A DNA stretch of 54,360 bases from Pseudonocardia sp. TRM90224 (lineage in GTDB: Bacteria > Actinomycetota > Actinomycetes > Mycobacteriales > Pseudonocardiaceae), in contig NZ_JAJGSX010000045.1 of assembly GCF_021245725.1 (NCBI RefSeq), forward strand, positions 1-54,360, in the 5' to 3' direction. A program made the position numbers and the translations under genes. Of this stretch, positions 1 through 8,686 are shown piece after piece. Position 1 is the first letter of the stretch. Every line of letters starts with the position of its first letter. Below the pieces are notes generated by a model. It made no database searches. It was not told the DNA's origin and was given only the letters and a program-made list of their open reading frames with translations.

Positions 1-314
1 CGGCCGTTCCGCGAGCCGCGCCCCCACGGATTCTCATCCCTCGTAGCGGCCCAGAGGGCCATGGCGGACTTTCCTGAACCTCCCGGGCCTGCCTGCGGGC
101 TGGCGGGGAGTGCCAGGAGAGTGGCTTTCCTGGCACCCTGCGCGTTGCACGCGCATCCTGCCCACCGGTACGCCGAGGGCGGGGCTGGGCCGGAGTTGAG
201 TATCCCCGCTGAGTAGTCATCGCCATGTGCGTCGCGGGCGGGCCGGTTACAACGATGGTCATGATCGTGGAACAGGGCCTGGGTGCGGTAATCGACCGGG
301 CGGCGGTGGCCCAG
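1..314. other. Left-edge region without a recognised gene
   Basis: No convincing coding frame was seen before the SARP-like gene. The only structure I can point to is the hairpin at 110-136. The SARP frame is open upstream to 225, so part of this stretch could be coding if an earlier start is used. Confidence 0.5.
110..136. terminator. Perfect 9-bp hairpin, possible terminator
   Basis: GTGCCAGGA (110-118) and TCCTGGCAC (128-136) are perfect reverse complements around a 9-nt loop. No T-run follows, as is common for actinobacterial terminators. It may end a transcript entering from the left edge or form in the leader of the regulator that follows. Confidence 0.4.
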
Positions 315-1073
315 ATGGATGTGCTCGTCCTCGGGCCGACCCGGATCTCCGTCGACGGGCAGGACGTGGTGCTGCGCAGGCCGCTCGAGCGCGCACTGCT
401 GGTTCGGCTCGCGCTCGCCGGCGGCCGAGCCGTCCACGAGTCCCTCCTGACCGCGGACCTGTGGCCGGAGGGGGATTCCGGTGCGGCGCGGCGCCGGCTC
501 CGGGTGAACATCTCCCGCCTGCGCCAAGCGCTCGGGCCGTGGGCGACGCTGCTCGAACACACATCGGGTGGCTACCGGCTCCAGGGCGGTCAGGTGCCGG
601 ATCGGCTTGCGGCGAGCCTGGCGACCATGCGGATCGGGGACGCGGTGCGGGCCGGCCGGCCCGCGGAGGTGCTGGACATCGCGACGACCGTGCTCGGGCA
701 GTGGCGCGGGTACGCGCTCCAGGACCTCCGGCACGTCCCGTTCGCGGCGGCCGAGGCGCGGTCGCTCGACGAACGCCACCTCGAACTGACCGTGCACCGG
801 CTCACGGCGCTGCTCAGCCTCGGCGCCGCCGAAATGATCATCAACGAGCTGGCGGGTCTCGCCGCGGTCCACCCCCTCAACGAGCGGGTGCACACGCTCC
901 TCGCGCACGCCCTGTACTGCGCAGGGCGGCAGGCGGACGCGCTCGGCTCGCTCAGGACACTGCGGAAGGCGCTCGTCGACGTCGCGGGTCTCGACCCGGC
1001 GCCGGGCACCTCGCAGCTCGAATGTCGCATCCTGCGCCACGATCCGACGCTGCACCCGCAGTCCGTGGCCTGA
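315..1073 (+). CDS. SARP-like regulator with winged-helix and BTAD domains
   Basis: About 252 aa. The N-terminal ~95 residues match the OmpR-type DNA-binding fold of SARP/AfsR regulators (opening MDVLVLGPTRISVDG, then LWPEG and RRRLRVNISRLRQALG). The remainder is a helical bacterial transcriptional activation domain (HPLNERVHTLLAHALY, then a DPAPGTSQLE ending). Members activate nearby biosynthetic or catabolic genes; the P450 88 bp downstream on the same strand is an obvious candidate target. In-frame ATG/GTG codons at 225, 255 and 261 are possible earlier starts; 315 is chosen because family homology begins there. There is no ATPase or TPR extension, so this is the short SARP form. Confidence 0.8.
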   Translation: MDVLVLGPTRISVDGQDVVLRRPLERALLVRLALAGGRAVHESLLTADLWPEGDSGAARRRLRVNISRLRQALGPWATLLEHTSGGYRLQGGQVPDRLAASLATMRIGDAVRAGRPAEVLDIATTVLGQWRGYALQDLRHVPFAAAEARSLDERHLELTVHRLTALLSLGAAEMIINELAGLAAVHPLNERVHTLLAHALYCAGRQADALGSLRTLRKALVDVAGLDPAPGTSQLECRILRHDPTLHPQSVA

Positions 1074-1161
1074 TCGCAGCCCTCGGTATCAGGCCCGGCG
1101 CACCAACGCTCGAGCTAGGAGCGTCCTGATATGTAGGCGACGTCGAGCGAGAAGAGCAGCG

Positions 1162-2361
1162 ATGACCTTGCCGTCCTACCCGCCGCCCAAACCGCACCCC
1201 TCGGTCCCGAACGGTCCGCTGTACTCCGAGCTGCGCCGCGCCGCGCCCGTGTGTCCGACCCGCTTGCCGAGCGGGCACGACGCCTGGCTCGTCACCCGCT
1301 ACGACGACGTGCGGTCGGTCCTGTCCGACCCGCGCTTCAGCCGCAACCTGCTCTACGAGGGTGCGCCGTGCGTGATCCAGCCCGGCGACTTCGCGACGGG
1401 CGAGCGCAGCATCCTCAACCTCGACCCGCCCGACCACACCCGCATCCGCCGGCTGGTGGCGAAGGCGTTCACAGCGCGGCGGATCGCGGGGATGCGCGGT
1501 CGGATCGAGCAGATCACCGCCGACCTGATCGACGACATGATCCGCACGGGCCCGCCGACCGACCTGCTCGCCGCATTCGCCTTCCCGTTGCCGACCGCGG
1601 TGATCTGCGAGCTGCTCGGCGTCCCGTTCGAGCAGCGCGAGCGGTTCAGCGCGTGGTCGACGACGATCGTCACGCCGATGCTGCACACCCCGGAGGAGGT
1701 CGTGGAGGCGCAGCGCCAGGGCGGCGCCGACATGCGCGCGCTGATCGCGGAGAAGCGCGAGCACCCGCGCGACGACGTGCTCACCGCGCTCGTGCAGGCC
1801 CGCGACGACGACGACCGGCTCGCCGAGGACGAGCTGGTCGACCTGACCACGCAGATGCTGCTCGCCGGCCACGAGACGACGGTCAGCCTCATCGGCACCG
1901 GCGCGATCCTGCTCGATCGGCACCCCGAGCAGCTCGAACTGCTCGAGCGGCACCCGGAGCTGGTCGCCTCGGCCGTCGAGGAGGTCCTGCGTTTCGACGG
2001 CCCGACCGACACCTCGTTGCTGCGGGTCGCGTTGGAGGACGTCCGGATCGCCGGCACCCTCGTGCGTCGCGGTGAGGCGGTGATGGCGGTTGCGGGCTCG
2101 GCGAACTTCGACGAGGCGCGGTTCCCCGAGCCGGAGCGGTTCGACATCACCCGCGTCGACCACGCGCACCTCGGGTTCGGCCACGGCATCCACTTCTGCT
2201 TCGGCGCCCCGCTCGCCCGGCTGGAGGCGCAGGTCGCCTTCACCGCGCTCTACGGTCGCCTGCCCGGCCTGCGGCTCGCCGTGCCGCACCACGAGATCCA
2301 GTGGCGGCCGCCGTTGTCGATCCGCGGGCCGGTGCGGGTGCCTGTCACGTGGGAGGCGTGA
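1162..2361 (+). CDS. Cytochrome P450 (bacterial class I type)
   Basis: 399 aa, the usual length of a soluble actinobacterial P450. The I-helix oxygen-activation motif AGHETT lies near residue 236, the K-helix ExxR pair is E274/R277 (EEVLRF), and the haem-ligand loop FGHGIHFCFG has Cys346. These enzymes insert one oxygen atom into a substrate using electrons from ferredoxin and ferredoxin reductase; neither partner is encoded nearby, so general cellular partners are presumably used. It follows the SARP-like gene and precedes the EEP-fold gene by 18 bp, suggesting a transcription unit. Substrate cannot be assigned. Start ATG is preceded by a purine-rich GAAGAG stretch. Confidence 0.93.
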   Translation: MTLPSYPPPKPHPSVPNGPLYSELRRAAPVCPTRLPSGHDAWLVTRYDDVRSVLSDPRFSRNLLYEGAPCVIQPGDFATGERSILNLDPPDHTRIRRLVAKAFTARRIAGMRGRIEQITADLIDDMIRTGPPTDLLAAFAFPLPTAVICELLGVPFEQRERFSAWSTTIVTPMLHTPEEVVEAQRQGGADMRALIAEKREHPRDDVLTALVQARDDDDRLAEDELVDLTTQMLLAGHETTVSLIGTGAILLDRHPEQLELLERHPELVASAVEEVLRFDGPTDTSLLRVALEDVRIAGTLVRRGEAVMAVAGSANFDEARFPEPERFDITRVDHAHLGFGHGIHFCFGAPLARLEAQVAFTALYGRLPGLRLAVPHHEIQWRPPLSIRGPVRVPVTWEA

Positions 2362-2379
2362 AACGGGTACGTCCGTGGC

Positions 2380-3201
2380 ATGGATGTCGGCGCGCGGCTA
2401 CGGGTGGCTACGTGGAACCTGTGGTGGCGGTTCGGGCCGGACTGGGCGGCGCGGCAGCCCGCCATCGCGGCCACGTTGCGGATGCTCGACGCCGACGTCG
2501 TCGCGCTGCAGGAGGTCTGGGGGAGCGGTGGGACGACGCAGGTCGACCGGCTCGCGGCCCAGCTCGGGCGGCACGCGGCGTTCGTCGCGCCGGGCCTGCC
2601 GCCCCCGCCGGACCCGCCGGAGCGCGCCGACCAGCAGGGGATCGACGTCGGGCTCGGGCTGCTGAGCCGGTGGCCGATCAGCGGCTGCCGGTCGGTGGTG
2701 ATGCCGGCGCGGTTCCGGGACCCGGCACCGGTTGCGATGCTGGCGACCGTCGCCCATCCGGCCGGCCCGCTGCACGTCGTCGTCGCGTGCTTGGAGTGGG
2801 AGCCGCAGTTCCAGATCGATCGGGTGGCGCAGGCGGAGGCGCTCGCCGCGCTCGCGGCCGACGAACGGCTGGACGGGCCCGCGCCGGTGGTCGTGGCCGG
2901 TGACCTGAACGCGGCCTCGACCAGCCCGGTGCTCGCGCCACTGCACGCGCAGCTGGTCGACGCCTGGACCGCCGGCGGCGGCGACCCGGACGCGGTGACG
3001 TTGAGCTCGACCCATCCGTTCGCCCCCGTCGAGGCGAGCGAGCTGATCGACCAGCGGATCGACCACGTGTTCTACCGGCCGGGATCCCCCGATCAGCGGG
3101 TCCGGGTGGAGCGCGCGGCGGTGGCCGGTGATCCCGTCGACGGGCTCGACCCGTCGGACCACCGCGCGGTCGTCTGCGACATCACCTGGGCGGTGCGCTG
3201 A
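2380..3201 (+). CDS. Endonuclease/exonuclease/phosphatase family protein
   Basis: 273 aa. The EEP fold is shown by the opening RVATWNLWWRFG, the metal-binding Glu in VVALQEVWG, the catalytic Asp-Asn pair in VVAGDLNAAS and the terminal SDHRAV motif. The family hydrolyses phosphodiester or phosphomonoester bonds of nucleic acids, inositol phosphates or sphingolipids with Mg2+. No signal peptide is evident, so it is probably cytoplasmic. It is 18 bp behind the P450 and 25 bp ahead of the next hydrolase, all in the same direction. Which ester it cleaves cannot be told from the sequence. Confidence 0.85.
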   Translation: MDVGARLRVATWNLWWRFGPDWAARQPAIAATLRMLDADVVALQEVWGSGGTTQVDRLAAQLGRHAAFVAPGLPPPPDPPERADQQGIDVGLGLLSRWPISGCRSVVMPARFRDPAPVAMLATVAHPAGPLHVVVACLEWEPQFQIDRVAQAEALAALAADERLDGPAPVVVAGDLNAASTSPVLAPLHAQLVDAWTAGGGDPDAVTLSSTHPFAPVEASELIDQRIDHVFYRPGSPDQRVRVERAAVAGDPVDGLDPSDHRAVVCDITWAVR

Positions 3202-3226
3202 GGGCGGGCTTCGTTACGGTGCGGCC

Positions 3227-3931
3227 ATGGCGAACTTCGTCCTGGTTGCGGGCGCTCGGTTGGGGGCCTGGGCGTGGGACGAGGTGGTGCCGCACCTGCG
3301 TGGGGCCGGGCACGGGGTGCACCCGTTGACGCTGTCCGGCCTCGCCGAGAAGCGGGGTGCTCCGGTGGGGCAGCAGCTGCACGTGCAGGACGTCCTCGAC
3401 GAGGTCGAGCGGCTGGACCTGCGCGACATCGTACTGGTGGGGCACAGCTACGCGGGGATCCCGGTGGGTCAGGCCGCGGAACGGATCGGCGACCGGCTCG
3501 CCCATGTGGTCTTCGTCGACTCCAGCGTGCCGGCCGACGGTGCGGCGTTCGTCGCTGCTTGGCCCGACGGCGGTGCGGCGGTGACCGCCTCGATCGCCGA
3601 GAATGGAGGATTCTGGCCGCTCGTGCCCGCATCACACTACGACGGTCACGGCCTCTCGGATGCGCAGGTCGCCCGGATCCTCGCGGGCTCGACGCCGCAT
3701 CCGGGTTCGACGTTGACCGAGCCCGCTCGGCTGGAGCGGCCGCTCGGCGAGCTCCCCGCGACCTACGTCCTCTGCCGGCTCGCCGGACCGGATCCGGACG
3801 ACGCCGTCGCGGCGCTCCTGAAGAGCGGGTCCTGGCGGCTCGTCGAAATGGCGACCGGGCACTGGCCGATGTTCTCGCAGCCGGCGGAGCTCGCGACCGT
3901 ACTGCTCGAAGCGGCGCAACCTGCCGTCTGA
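3227..3931 (+). CDS. Alpha/beta hydrolase (EstA/HNL-like)
   Basis: 234 aa from the ATG at 3227; the frame is open further upstream but overlaps the previous gene and lacks homology there. MANFVLVAGARLGAWAW resembles the small hydroxynitrile-lyase/esterase branch in which HGAWHGAWCW is typical. The nucleophile elbow GHSYAG has Ser74 and the catalytic His is in ATGHWPMFSQP near the end. The oxyanion-loop His of HGA is replaced (VAGARLGAW). It closes the rightward group with the P450 and EEP genes. Likely an esterase or lyase on small carbonyl compounds; the substrate is unknown. Confidence 0.8.
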   Translation: MANFVLVAGARLGAWAWDEVVPHLRGAGHGVHPLTLSGLAEKRGAPVGQQLHVQDVLDEVERLDLRDIVLVGHSYAGIPVGQAAERIGDRLAHVVFVDSSVPADGAAFVAAWPDGGAAVTASIAENGGFWPLVPASHYDGHGLSDAQVARILAGSTPHPGSTLTEPARLERPLGELPATYVLCRLAGPDPDDAVAALLKSGSWRLVEMATGHWPMFSQPAELATVLLEAAQPAV

Positions 3932-3997
3932 CGCGGTCCAGCCCGACGACCCCACCCGCGGGCCGAACAAGGCGCGTCCGGTCACGGCAGAGCGGGT

Positions 3998-4693
3998 TCA
4001 CGTCGCCTCGACGAACTCGGCGGTCGTCCGGTTGAACAGCTCGGGCTGCTGCAGGTTCCAGAGGTGGTTGGCGCCGGGGATGATGCGCAGTTCGGCGCCG
4101 GGCACACCGGCAGCGATGACTCTGGACGAGGCGAGGTTCGTCCGGTCGGCGCTGCCGCAGACGACCAGCGCCGGCACCGCGACCTGCGCCAGCCGATCGC
4201 GCAGGTCCAGGGCTGCCACCTCGCGCAGCGCGGCGAGCAGGGTCGCCTTGCCGCAGCGGCGGAGGTCCTCGACCGCTGTCTCGACGTGCTCCGGCCGACC
4301 CCCGGAGTAGACGTCGCGCAGCGCCCGTTCGAGCGCCGCCTGCGGCGCGAGCCGGGTCATCGCTCGATGGATCGGCAGGGTCCGCGGCGGCGTGGCGACA
4401 CCGCCCGACAGCATCATGCCGGCCACTCCGGCGGGCGCGTCGAGGCATGCCAGCAGCGCCACGGCGGCCCCGCCGGAGATCCCGATCAGGTGCACCGGCC
4501 GCTCGGCGCTCTCGATCACGCCGTGGACGGTGGCGACGGCCCGCGCCAACGTGAACGGCGCCGGCGCGCCGCCGTGCCCCGGCAGGTCCGGCGCCGTGAC
4601 GGCGAAGCGGTGCCGGAGGCCGGCGATCTGCGGTGCCCACGCCCGCGCGCTTGATCCGAACCCGTGCACGAGAACGACCGTCCGAGCAGCCAT
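3998..4693 (-). CDS. Alpha/beta hydrolase
   Basis: 231 aa. The oxyanion motif HGFG lies near residues 10-13, the nucleophile elbow GISGG has Ser73 and the catalytic His210 is in PGANHLWNLQQPE; VTAPDLPGHGG is the usual strand-4 loop. A strong AGGAGGG ribosome site stands just before the ATG. It is divergent from a TetR gene across a 59-bp gap containing two copies of a palindrome, so it is probably the regulated target of that repressor. Convergent with the preceding hydrolase. It resembles BioH, 3-oxoadipate enol-lactonase and similar hydrolases, but no specific substrate can be named. Confidence 0.85.
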   Translation of the reverse strand: MAARTVVLVHGFGSSARAWAPQIAGLRHRFAVTAPDLPGHGGAPAPFTLARAVATVHGVIESAERPVHLIGISGGAAVALLACLDAPAGVAGMMLSGGVATPPRTLPIHRAMTRLAPQAALERALRDVYSGGRPEHVETAVEDLRRCGKATLLAALREVAALDLRDRLAQVAVPALVVCGSADRTNLASSRVIAAGVPGAELRIIPGANHLWNLQQPELFNRTTAEFVEAT

Positions 4694-4700
4694 CCGCCCT

Positions 4701-4751
4701 CCTGTACGACGTATAGGAAACGTAGCACGGTCCTCCCGTACGCTGTACAGG
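4701..4751. promoter_or_regulatory. Paired TetR-type operators between hydrolase and tetR
   Basis: Two 17-bp imperfect palindromes of the same design, CCTGTAC-gac-GTATAGG (4701-4717) and CCCGTAC-gct-GTACAGG (4735-4751), each with one mismatch in 7-bp arms, lie 34 bp apart centre to centre. The first is next to the hydrolase ribosome site and the second ends one base before the tetR ATG. Binding would block both divergent genes. Confidence 0.65.
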
Positions 4752-4752
4752 T

Positions 4753-5475
4753 ATGAAGCCGCGTACGCGGAACGGCCAGGACCTCCTCACGCCCGCCGCC
4801 GTCGTCGATCGCGCGCTGATGCTCGCCGACGCCGAGGGCCTGGGCGCCGTGACGATCCGCAGGCTGGCGCACGAGCTCGACGTCACCCCCATGGCGCTCT
4901 ACTGGCACTTCGCGAGCAAGGAAGAGCTGCTCGATGCGATGGCGGACGGGCTGCTCACCGAGATGCTGGCGATCGCGGGTCCCGTGGAGACCGTCCCCGC
5001 CGGGCCGTGGCGACAGCAGCTGGCCGCGTTGCTCGACGCGCAGTGCACCGTCCTTCGCGCGCATCCCTCGGTGGCGCCGCTCGTCTGGACGCGGAACAAC
5101 CTGTCCGATGCGGCACTCCGCCTGACCGAGCGGATGCTGGCGGTGCTCCGCCGAGCCGGGTTCTCGCCGACCGACGCCACCCGCATCGCCCGCCGAGCGG
5201 CCCGGATGACGACCGCGCTCGTCGCTGTCCGAGCGCAGTTCGTCGACGGGGACGGCGATCCCGACCGGGTCCGGGATCGGCTCTCCGCCCTGCCGATCGA
5301 CGAGTTCCCGCGCGTTGTCGAGGCCGCCGTTGCGCTCAGCGGCTGCGACGGCCCTGACGAGCACTACGGGCTGGAGCTCGTGCTGGCCGGGATCGAGGCG
5401 GAGGCGGCGCGCCTGACGCCGTTCAGTGAGCCGAACCCACCACCCACACCAGACCGAGCGCCCCCGCAGCCGTGA
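4753..5475 (+). CDS. TetR-family transcriptional repressor
   Basis: 240 aa. The HTH lies at about residues 20-65 (AVTIRRLAHELDVTPMALYWHFASKEELLDAM), the signature of the TetR/AcrR family; the C-terminal ligand-binding part resembles the tetracycline-repressor-like class. The start codon sits directly behind one of two palindromes, implying autoregulation and control of the divergent hydrolase. The Pro-rich C-terminal tail (EPNPPPTPDRAPPQP) overlaps the 3' end of the convergent DUF202 gene by 53 bp. The inducer is unknown. Confidence 0.88.
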   Translation: MKPRTRNGQDLLTPAAVVDRALMLADAEGLGAVTIRRLAHELDVTPMALYWHFASKEELLDAMADGLLTEMLAIAGPVETVPAGPWRQQLAALLDAQCTVLRAHPSVAPLVWTRNNLSDAALRLTERMLAVLRRAGFSPTDATRIARRAARMTTALVAVRAQFVDGDGDPDRVRDRLSALPIDEFPRVVEAAVALSGCDGPDEHYGLELVLAGIEAEAARLTPFSEPNPPPTPDRAPPQP

Positions 5476-5767
5476 CGAGAGCGGCGACGGCGAAGAGCAG
5501 CCCGCCGCCGGGGAGTGGGAGCGGGCCCGCGAGCAGCGCCCGGCGTCCCGTCGCCGCCCGCCGGCCCGCGAGCACCCAGAGGGCGCCGCACAGCAGCAGT
5601 CCGACCAGCGACATCCAGAACGCCGGCGTCCCGAGCACGGGCGGGAGGAGCCGCAGCGCCACGAGCGCCCCGACGGCGAGCGCCAGCAGCGTCCGGCGCC
5701 ACGCCAGCCAGGTGCGCTCCGGCTGCAGCCCCGGGTCGAACAGGGCGCCGCGCCCGGTCACGGTCAC
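5423..5767 (-). CDS. DUF202 small membrane protein (second of pair)
   Basis: 114 aa from a GTG that overlaps the stop of the upstream gene in a GTGA tetranucleotide, indicating translational coupling. GLQPERTWLAWRRTLLALAVG is the DUF202 signature, followed by about three membrane segments. DUF202 proteins (YidH-like) have no known biochemical activity. It is the third gene of a leftward unit behind the sulfatase and the first DUF202 gene. Its 3' end overlaps the convergent tetR gene by 53 bp. Confidence 0.8.
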   Translation of the reverse strand: MTVTGRGALFDPGLQPERTWLAWRRTLLALAVGALVALRLLPPVLGTPAFWMSLVGLLLCGALWVLAGRRAATGRRALLAGPLPLPGGGLLFAVAALVTAAGALGLVWVVGSAH

Positions 5768-6120
5768 GGCACCAGCATCCCGACGACGACGAGCACGGCG
5801 ACGATGCCGACGCCCGCCGCGAGCACCAGGCCGAGCCGGGTGGCGGGCAGCGGCTCGGTGCGGCGCAGCGCCCGCTCGGCGGCGCACCACCCGAACCAGG
5901 CGAACGGCGGCACGGCCAGCCCCAGCATGAGCAGCACGACCGCCGCCGCGAGGCGCAGCTCCGGGCGCAGCGGGATGGCGAGCGCTTCGAGCGCCACACC
6001 GCCGGCGATCAGGGCGAGCGCCGTGCGGATCCAGGCCAGGAACGTGCGCTCGTTGGCGAGCGTGAACCGCGGGTCAGGCTCGGCGCCCTCCAGGAAGACC
6101 CGCTGCGGGAAGCGGCTCAC
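5764..6120 (-). CDS. DUF202 (YidH-like) small membrane protein
   Basis: 118 aa, GTG start. The hallmark FTLANERTFLAWIRTALALIAGG occurs near the N-terminus, followed by three predicted membrane helices, as in YidH. It begins 10 bp after the sulfatase stop codon and overlaps the next DUF202 gene by 4 bp, so the three genes should be one transcript. Paired DUF202 genes are common, but pairing with a sulfatase is not something I recognise. Function unknown; a membrane partner or ion-handling role is only a guess. Confidence 0.85.
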   Translation of the reverse strand: MSRFPQRVFLEGAEPDPRFTLANERTFLAWIRTALALIAGGVALEALAIPLRPELRLAAAVVLLMLGLAVPPFAWFGWCAAERALRRTEPLPATRLGLVLAAGVGIVAVLVVVGMLVP

Positions 6121-6130
6121 TGTGCCGTCA

Positions 6131-8491
6131 TCATTGGGACGTCATGACCCGCCGGTGCAGCCCGCCGTCACCGCCCGCTGCGCCGTCTGTCGCGCCGTCC
6201 CCTAGGTCGACCCTGACGGTGTGGACGGTGCCGCGGAACTCGTTGTCGATCACCGGGTAGTCGTCGACGACCGGGGTGCCGAGGTCGACGCCGACGTCGA
6301 GCGTCTCGTCGAACGAGAAGTAGTAGGGGATGGTCTGCTCGACCCGCCCCTCGGCCTGCTTCTCGCCGTCGACCGTCAGCACGACCGCGCCGCCCTTGCC
6401 GACCCCGCCGCCGTCGTACTGGAAGTCCATCCGGATCTCGTGGCGACCCGGCGGGAGCGCCGCGCGGGTACGGACCCGGTACACCCGCAGCCCGAAGAAG
6501 TTGTAGGCGTAGCAGGCGTGCCCGTCCGCGCAGTACAACGACCACCCGCCGAAGCGCCCGCCCTGCGAGATGATCACGCCGGAGACATCGGTGGGGATCT
6601 CGATGTCGGCGACGATGCTGTGCGACCGGTTCTTGACGTTCGGCGTGGTCTCCTCGGTGAACCGGCGCATCCTGCCGCGGTAGGTCACCGACCGCCGCGC
6701 GCCGATCAGGTCGACGCGCCCGGCCAGCGTGGGGTTCTCGCGCTCGGTCACGCGGTCGTCGAGCGGGAACACCTTGTGCTTCGCCGCCTCGATGAGGAAC
6801 AGCTCCTGCAACGCCCGCAGCCGCTCCGGCTCCTTCCATGCCAGGTCGTGCGCCTGCGTCCAGTCGGCTTCGAGGTCGTACAGCTCCCAGACGTCGGCGG
6901 AGAACGGCCGCCCCTCCGTCGGGACCATCTCCCAGGGCGTGCCGTGGCGGGTGACCGCCATCCAGTTCTCGTGGTAGATCCCGCGGTTGCCGCACATCTC
7001 GAAGTACTGCGTGCGCCGCCGGTCCGCCGCGCCCGGTGCGTCGAACGTGTAGCGCATGCTCGTGCCCTCGACCGGCTGCTGGACCACCCCGTTGACGCTC
7101 GTCGGCTGCGGGACTCCGACGCAGTCCAGCACGGTCGGCAGGACGTCGATGACGTGGTGGAACTGGTGCCGCAGCCCGCCGCGGTCGGCGACCTGCTGCG
7201 GCCAGTGCACGATCAGCCCGTCGCGGGTGCCGCCGAAGTGCGAGGCGACCTGCTTCGTCCACTGGTACGGCGTGTTGAGCGCCAGCGCCCAGCCGGCCGG
7301 CGCGATCGGGTAGGTGCTGGGGTCGCCGATGGCGTCGAGCTGGGTGATCATCTCGTCCGGGTCGTCGACGATCCCGTGGCCGAGCCGGTGCTCCACGACG
7401 GTGCCCTCGATGCCGCCCTCACCGGAGGCGCCGTTGTCACCGAGCAGGTAGACGAACAGCGTGTTGTCCAGCTCGCCCAGCTCGGCGAGGGCGTCGACGA
7501 ACCGGCCGACCTGCGCGTCGGCGTGTTCGGTGAACCCGGCGAACGTCTCCATGAATCGGACGGCGAGCGCGCGCTGGTTCTCGCTCAGCTCGGCCCAGTG
7601 CGGCACGCCGTCCGCCCAGGGTGCTAGCTCGGCGGTGTCGGGCACGACCCCGAGCTCCTTCTGGCGCGCGAGGGTCAGCTCGCGCTGCCGGTCCCAGCCG
7701 TGGTCGAAGCTGCCGCGGTACTTCCGCTGCCATTCGGGGGCCACGTGCAGCGGGGCGTGCGAGGCGCCGAAGGCGAGATAGGTGAAGAACGGGCGGTCGG
7801 GGGTGAGCGTGCGCTGGGTGCGCACCCAGTCGATGGCGCGGTCGGCGAGATCCTCCGAGAGGTGGTAGCCGTCCTCGGGCCGCCGGTCCGGCTCGACCGG
7901 CGTCGTGCCCTCGTACAGCAGCGGGTACCAGTGGTTCATCTCCGCGCCCATGAACCCGTAGAAATGGTCGAAACCCTCACCTGTGGGCCAGCGTTCGAAC
8001 GGGCCGACGGCGCTGATCTCCCGCGGCGGGGTCTGGTGCCATTTCCCGAATGCGGCTGTGCTGTAGCCGTTGCCTTGCAGGATCTGCGCGAGGGTCGCCG
8101 CGCTGCGCGGCCGGAAACCGTTGTACCCCGGCGCGGACGTCGCCATCTCGGTGGTGCCGCCCATTCCGACGGAATGGTGGTTGCGCCCGGTCAGCATGGC
8201 TTGCCGGGTGGGTGAGCACAGCGCGGTGACGTGGAAGCGGGTGTAGCGCAGCCCGCCCTCGGCCAGCCGGTCGGCGGCCGGCATCAGGCACGGCCCGCCG
8301 TACGAGCTGGACGTCCCGAAGCCGAGGTCGTCCATCACCACGATCACGACGTTGGGCGCGCCTGCGGGCGGCTCGATGGGACGGACCGGCTCGAACGGCG
8401 TCGTCTGGTCGCCGATGCCGACCGACGTCACGACGTTCTGCGCTCGTTCCGGCTCGGGCAGGATGTGCCGCCCTGCGGTGAAACCGCTCAT
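6131..8491 (-). CDS. Arylsulfatase-type sulfatase (Cys type, AtsA-like)
   Basis: 786 aa from the ATG at 8491, which has a GGGAGAGGG ribosome site. The sulfatase signature CSPTR (Cys92) within LCSPTRQAMLTGR is the site converted to formylglycine; metal ligands include D54/D55 (MDDLG) and the D-N of LLGDNGASGEGG, and Lys150 is in FGKWH. The long C-terminal beta-sandwich extension and total length match the mycobacterial/pseudomonad AtsA class rather than the ~500-aa choline sulfatase BetC. No signal peptide is seen, so it probably works in the cytoplasm on an imported sulfate ester. The activating enzyme is encoded 4.4 kb away behind a choline-type transporter, and the divergent LysR gene carries the likely regulator. 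Confidence 0.93.
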   Translation of the reverse strand: MSGFTAGRHILPEPERAQNVVTSVGIGDQTTPFEPVRPIEPPAGAPNVVIVVMDDLGFGTSSSYGGPCLMPAADRLAEGGLRYTRFHVTALCSPTRQAMLTGRNHHSVGMGGTTEMATSAPGYNGFRPRSAATLAQILQGNGYSTAAFGKWHQTPPREISAVGPFERWPTGEGFDHFYGFMGAEMNHWYPLLYEGTTPVEPDRRPEDGYHLSEDLADRAIDWVRTQRTLTPDRPFFTYLAFGASHAPLHVAPEWQRKYRGSFDHGWDRQRELTLARQKELGVVPDTAELAPWADGVPHWAELSENQRALAVRFMETFAGFTEHADAQVGRFVDALAELGELDNTLFVYLLGDNGASGEGGIEGTVVEHRLGHGIVDDPDEMITQLDAIGDPSTYPIAPAGWALALNTPYQWTKQVASHFGGTRDGLIVHWPQQVADRGGLRHQFHHVIDVLPTVLDCVGVPQPTSVNGVVQQPVEGTSMRYTFDAPGAADRRRTQYFEMCGNRGIYHENWMAVTRHGTPWEMVPTEGRPFSADVWELYDLEADWTQAHDLAWKEPERLRALQELFLIEAAKHKVFPLDDRVTERENPTLAGRVDLIGARRSVTYRGRMRRFTEETTPNVKNRSHSIVADIEIPTDVSGVIISQGGRFGGWSLYCADGHACYAYNFFGLRVYRVRTRAALPPGRHEIRMDFQYDGGGVGKGGAVVLTVDGEKQAEGRVEQTIPYYFSFDETLDVGVDLGTPVVDDYPVIDNEFRGTVHTVRVDLGDGATDGAAGGDGGLHRRVMTSQ

Positions 8492-8626
8492 GCTGACGCC
8501 CTCTCCCGGCGCCGGAAAAACGCCGGATCCGCAAGAAATGAGCATCCGAATTGAATGCAGGATCACACGGTGGTCGAAGCGGGGTCAACGAGATGGGAGG
8601 CCGCTCCGAGACCGGCTTTCGATCTC

Positions 8627-8648
8627 CCCGATAGACCGCTTCTATGGG
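8627..8648. promoter_or_regulatory. LysR-type operator in sulfatase/lysR promoter
   Basis: ATAG-N7-CTAT (8631-8645), flanked by CCCg and GGG, is a T-N11-A dyad typical of LysR regulators. It lies in the sulfatase-lysR gap, 38 bp before the lysR start. The same core with a perfect CCCATAG/CTATGGG dyad recurs at 9592-9612, before the transporter operon. Confidence 0.7.
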
Positions 8649-8686
8649 AGGGTGTCGCCGGTGCGGGCGAAGGAGGAGGAGGAGCC

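Noticed and set aside
952..2292. Long minus-strand frame opposite the P450 gene
   Set aside because: Low-complexity Arg/Gly/Val-rich translation with no domain; it is the mirror of the P450 codon pattern in GC-rich DNA.
3093..4892. 599-codon minus-strand frame across two hydrolase genes
   Set aside because: Its translation is Arg/Pro/Ala-rich with no recognisable motif, while real hydrolases with catalytic triads occupy other frames.
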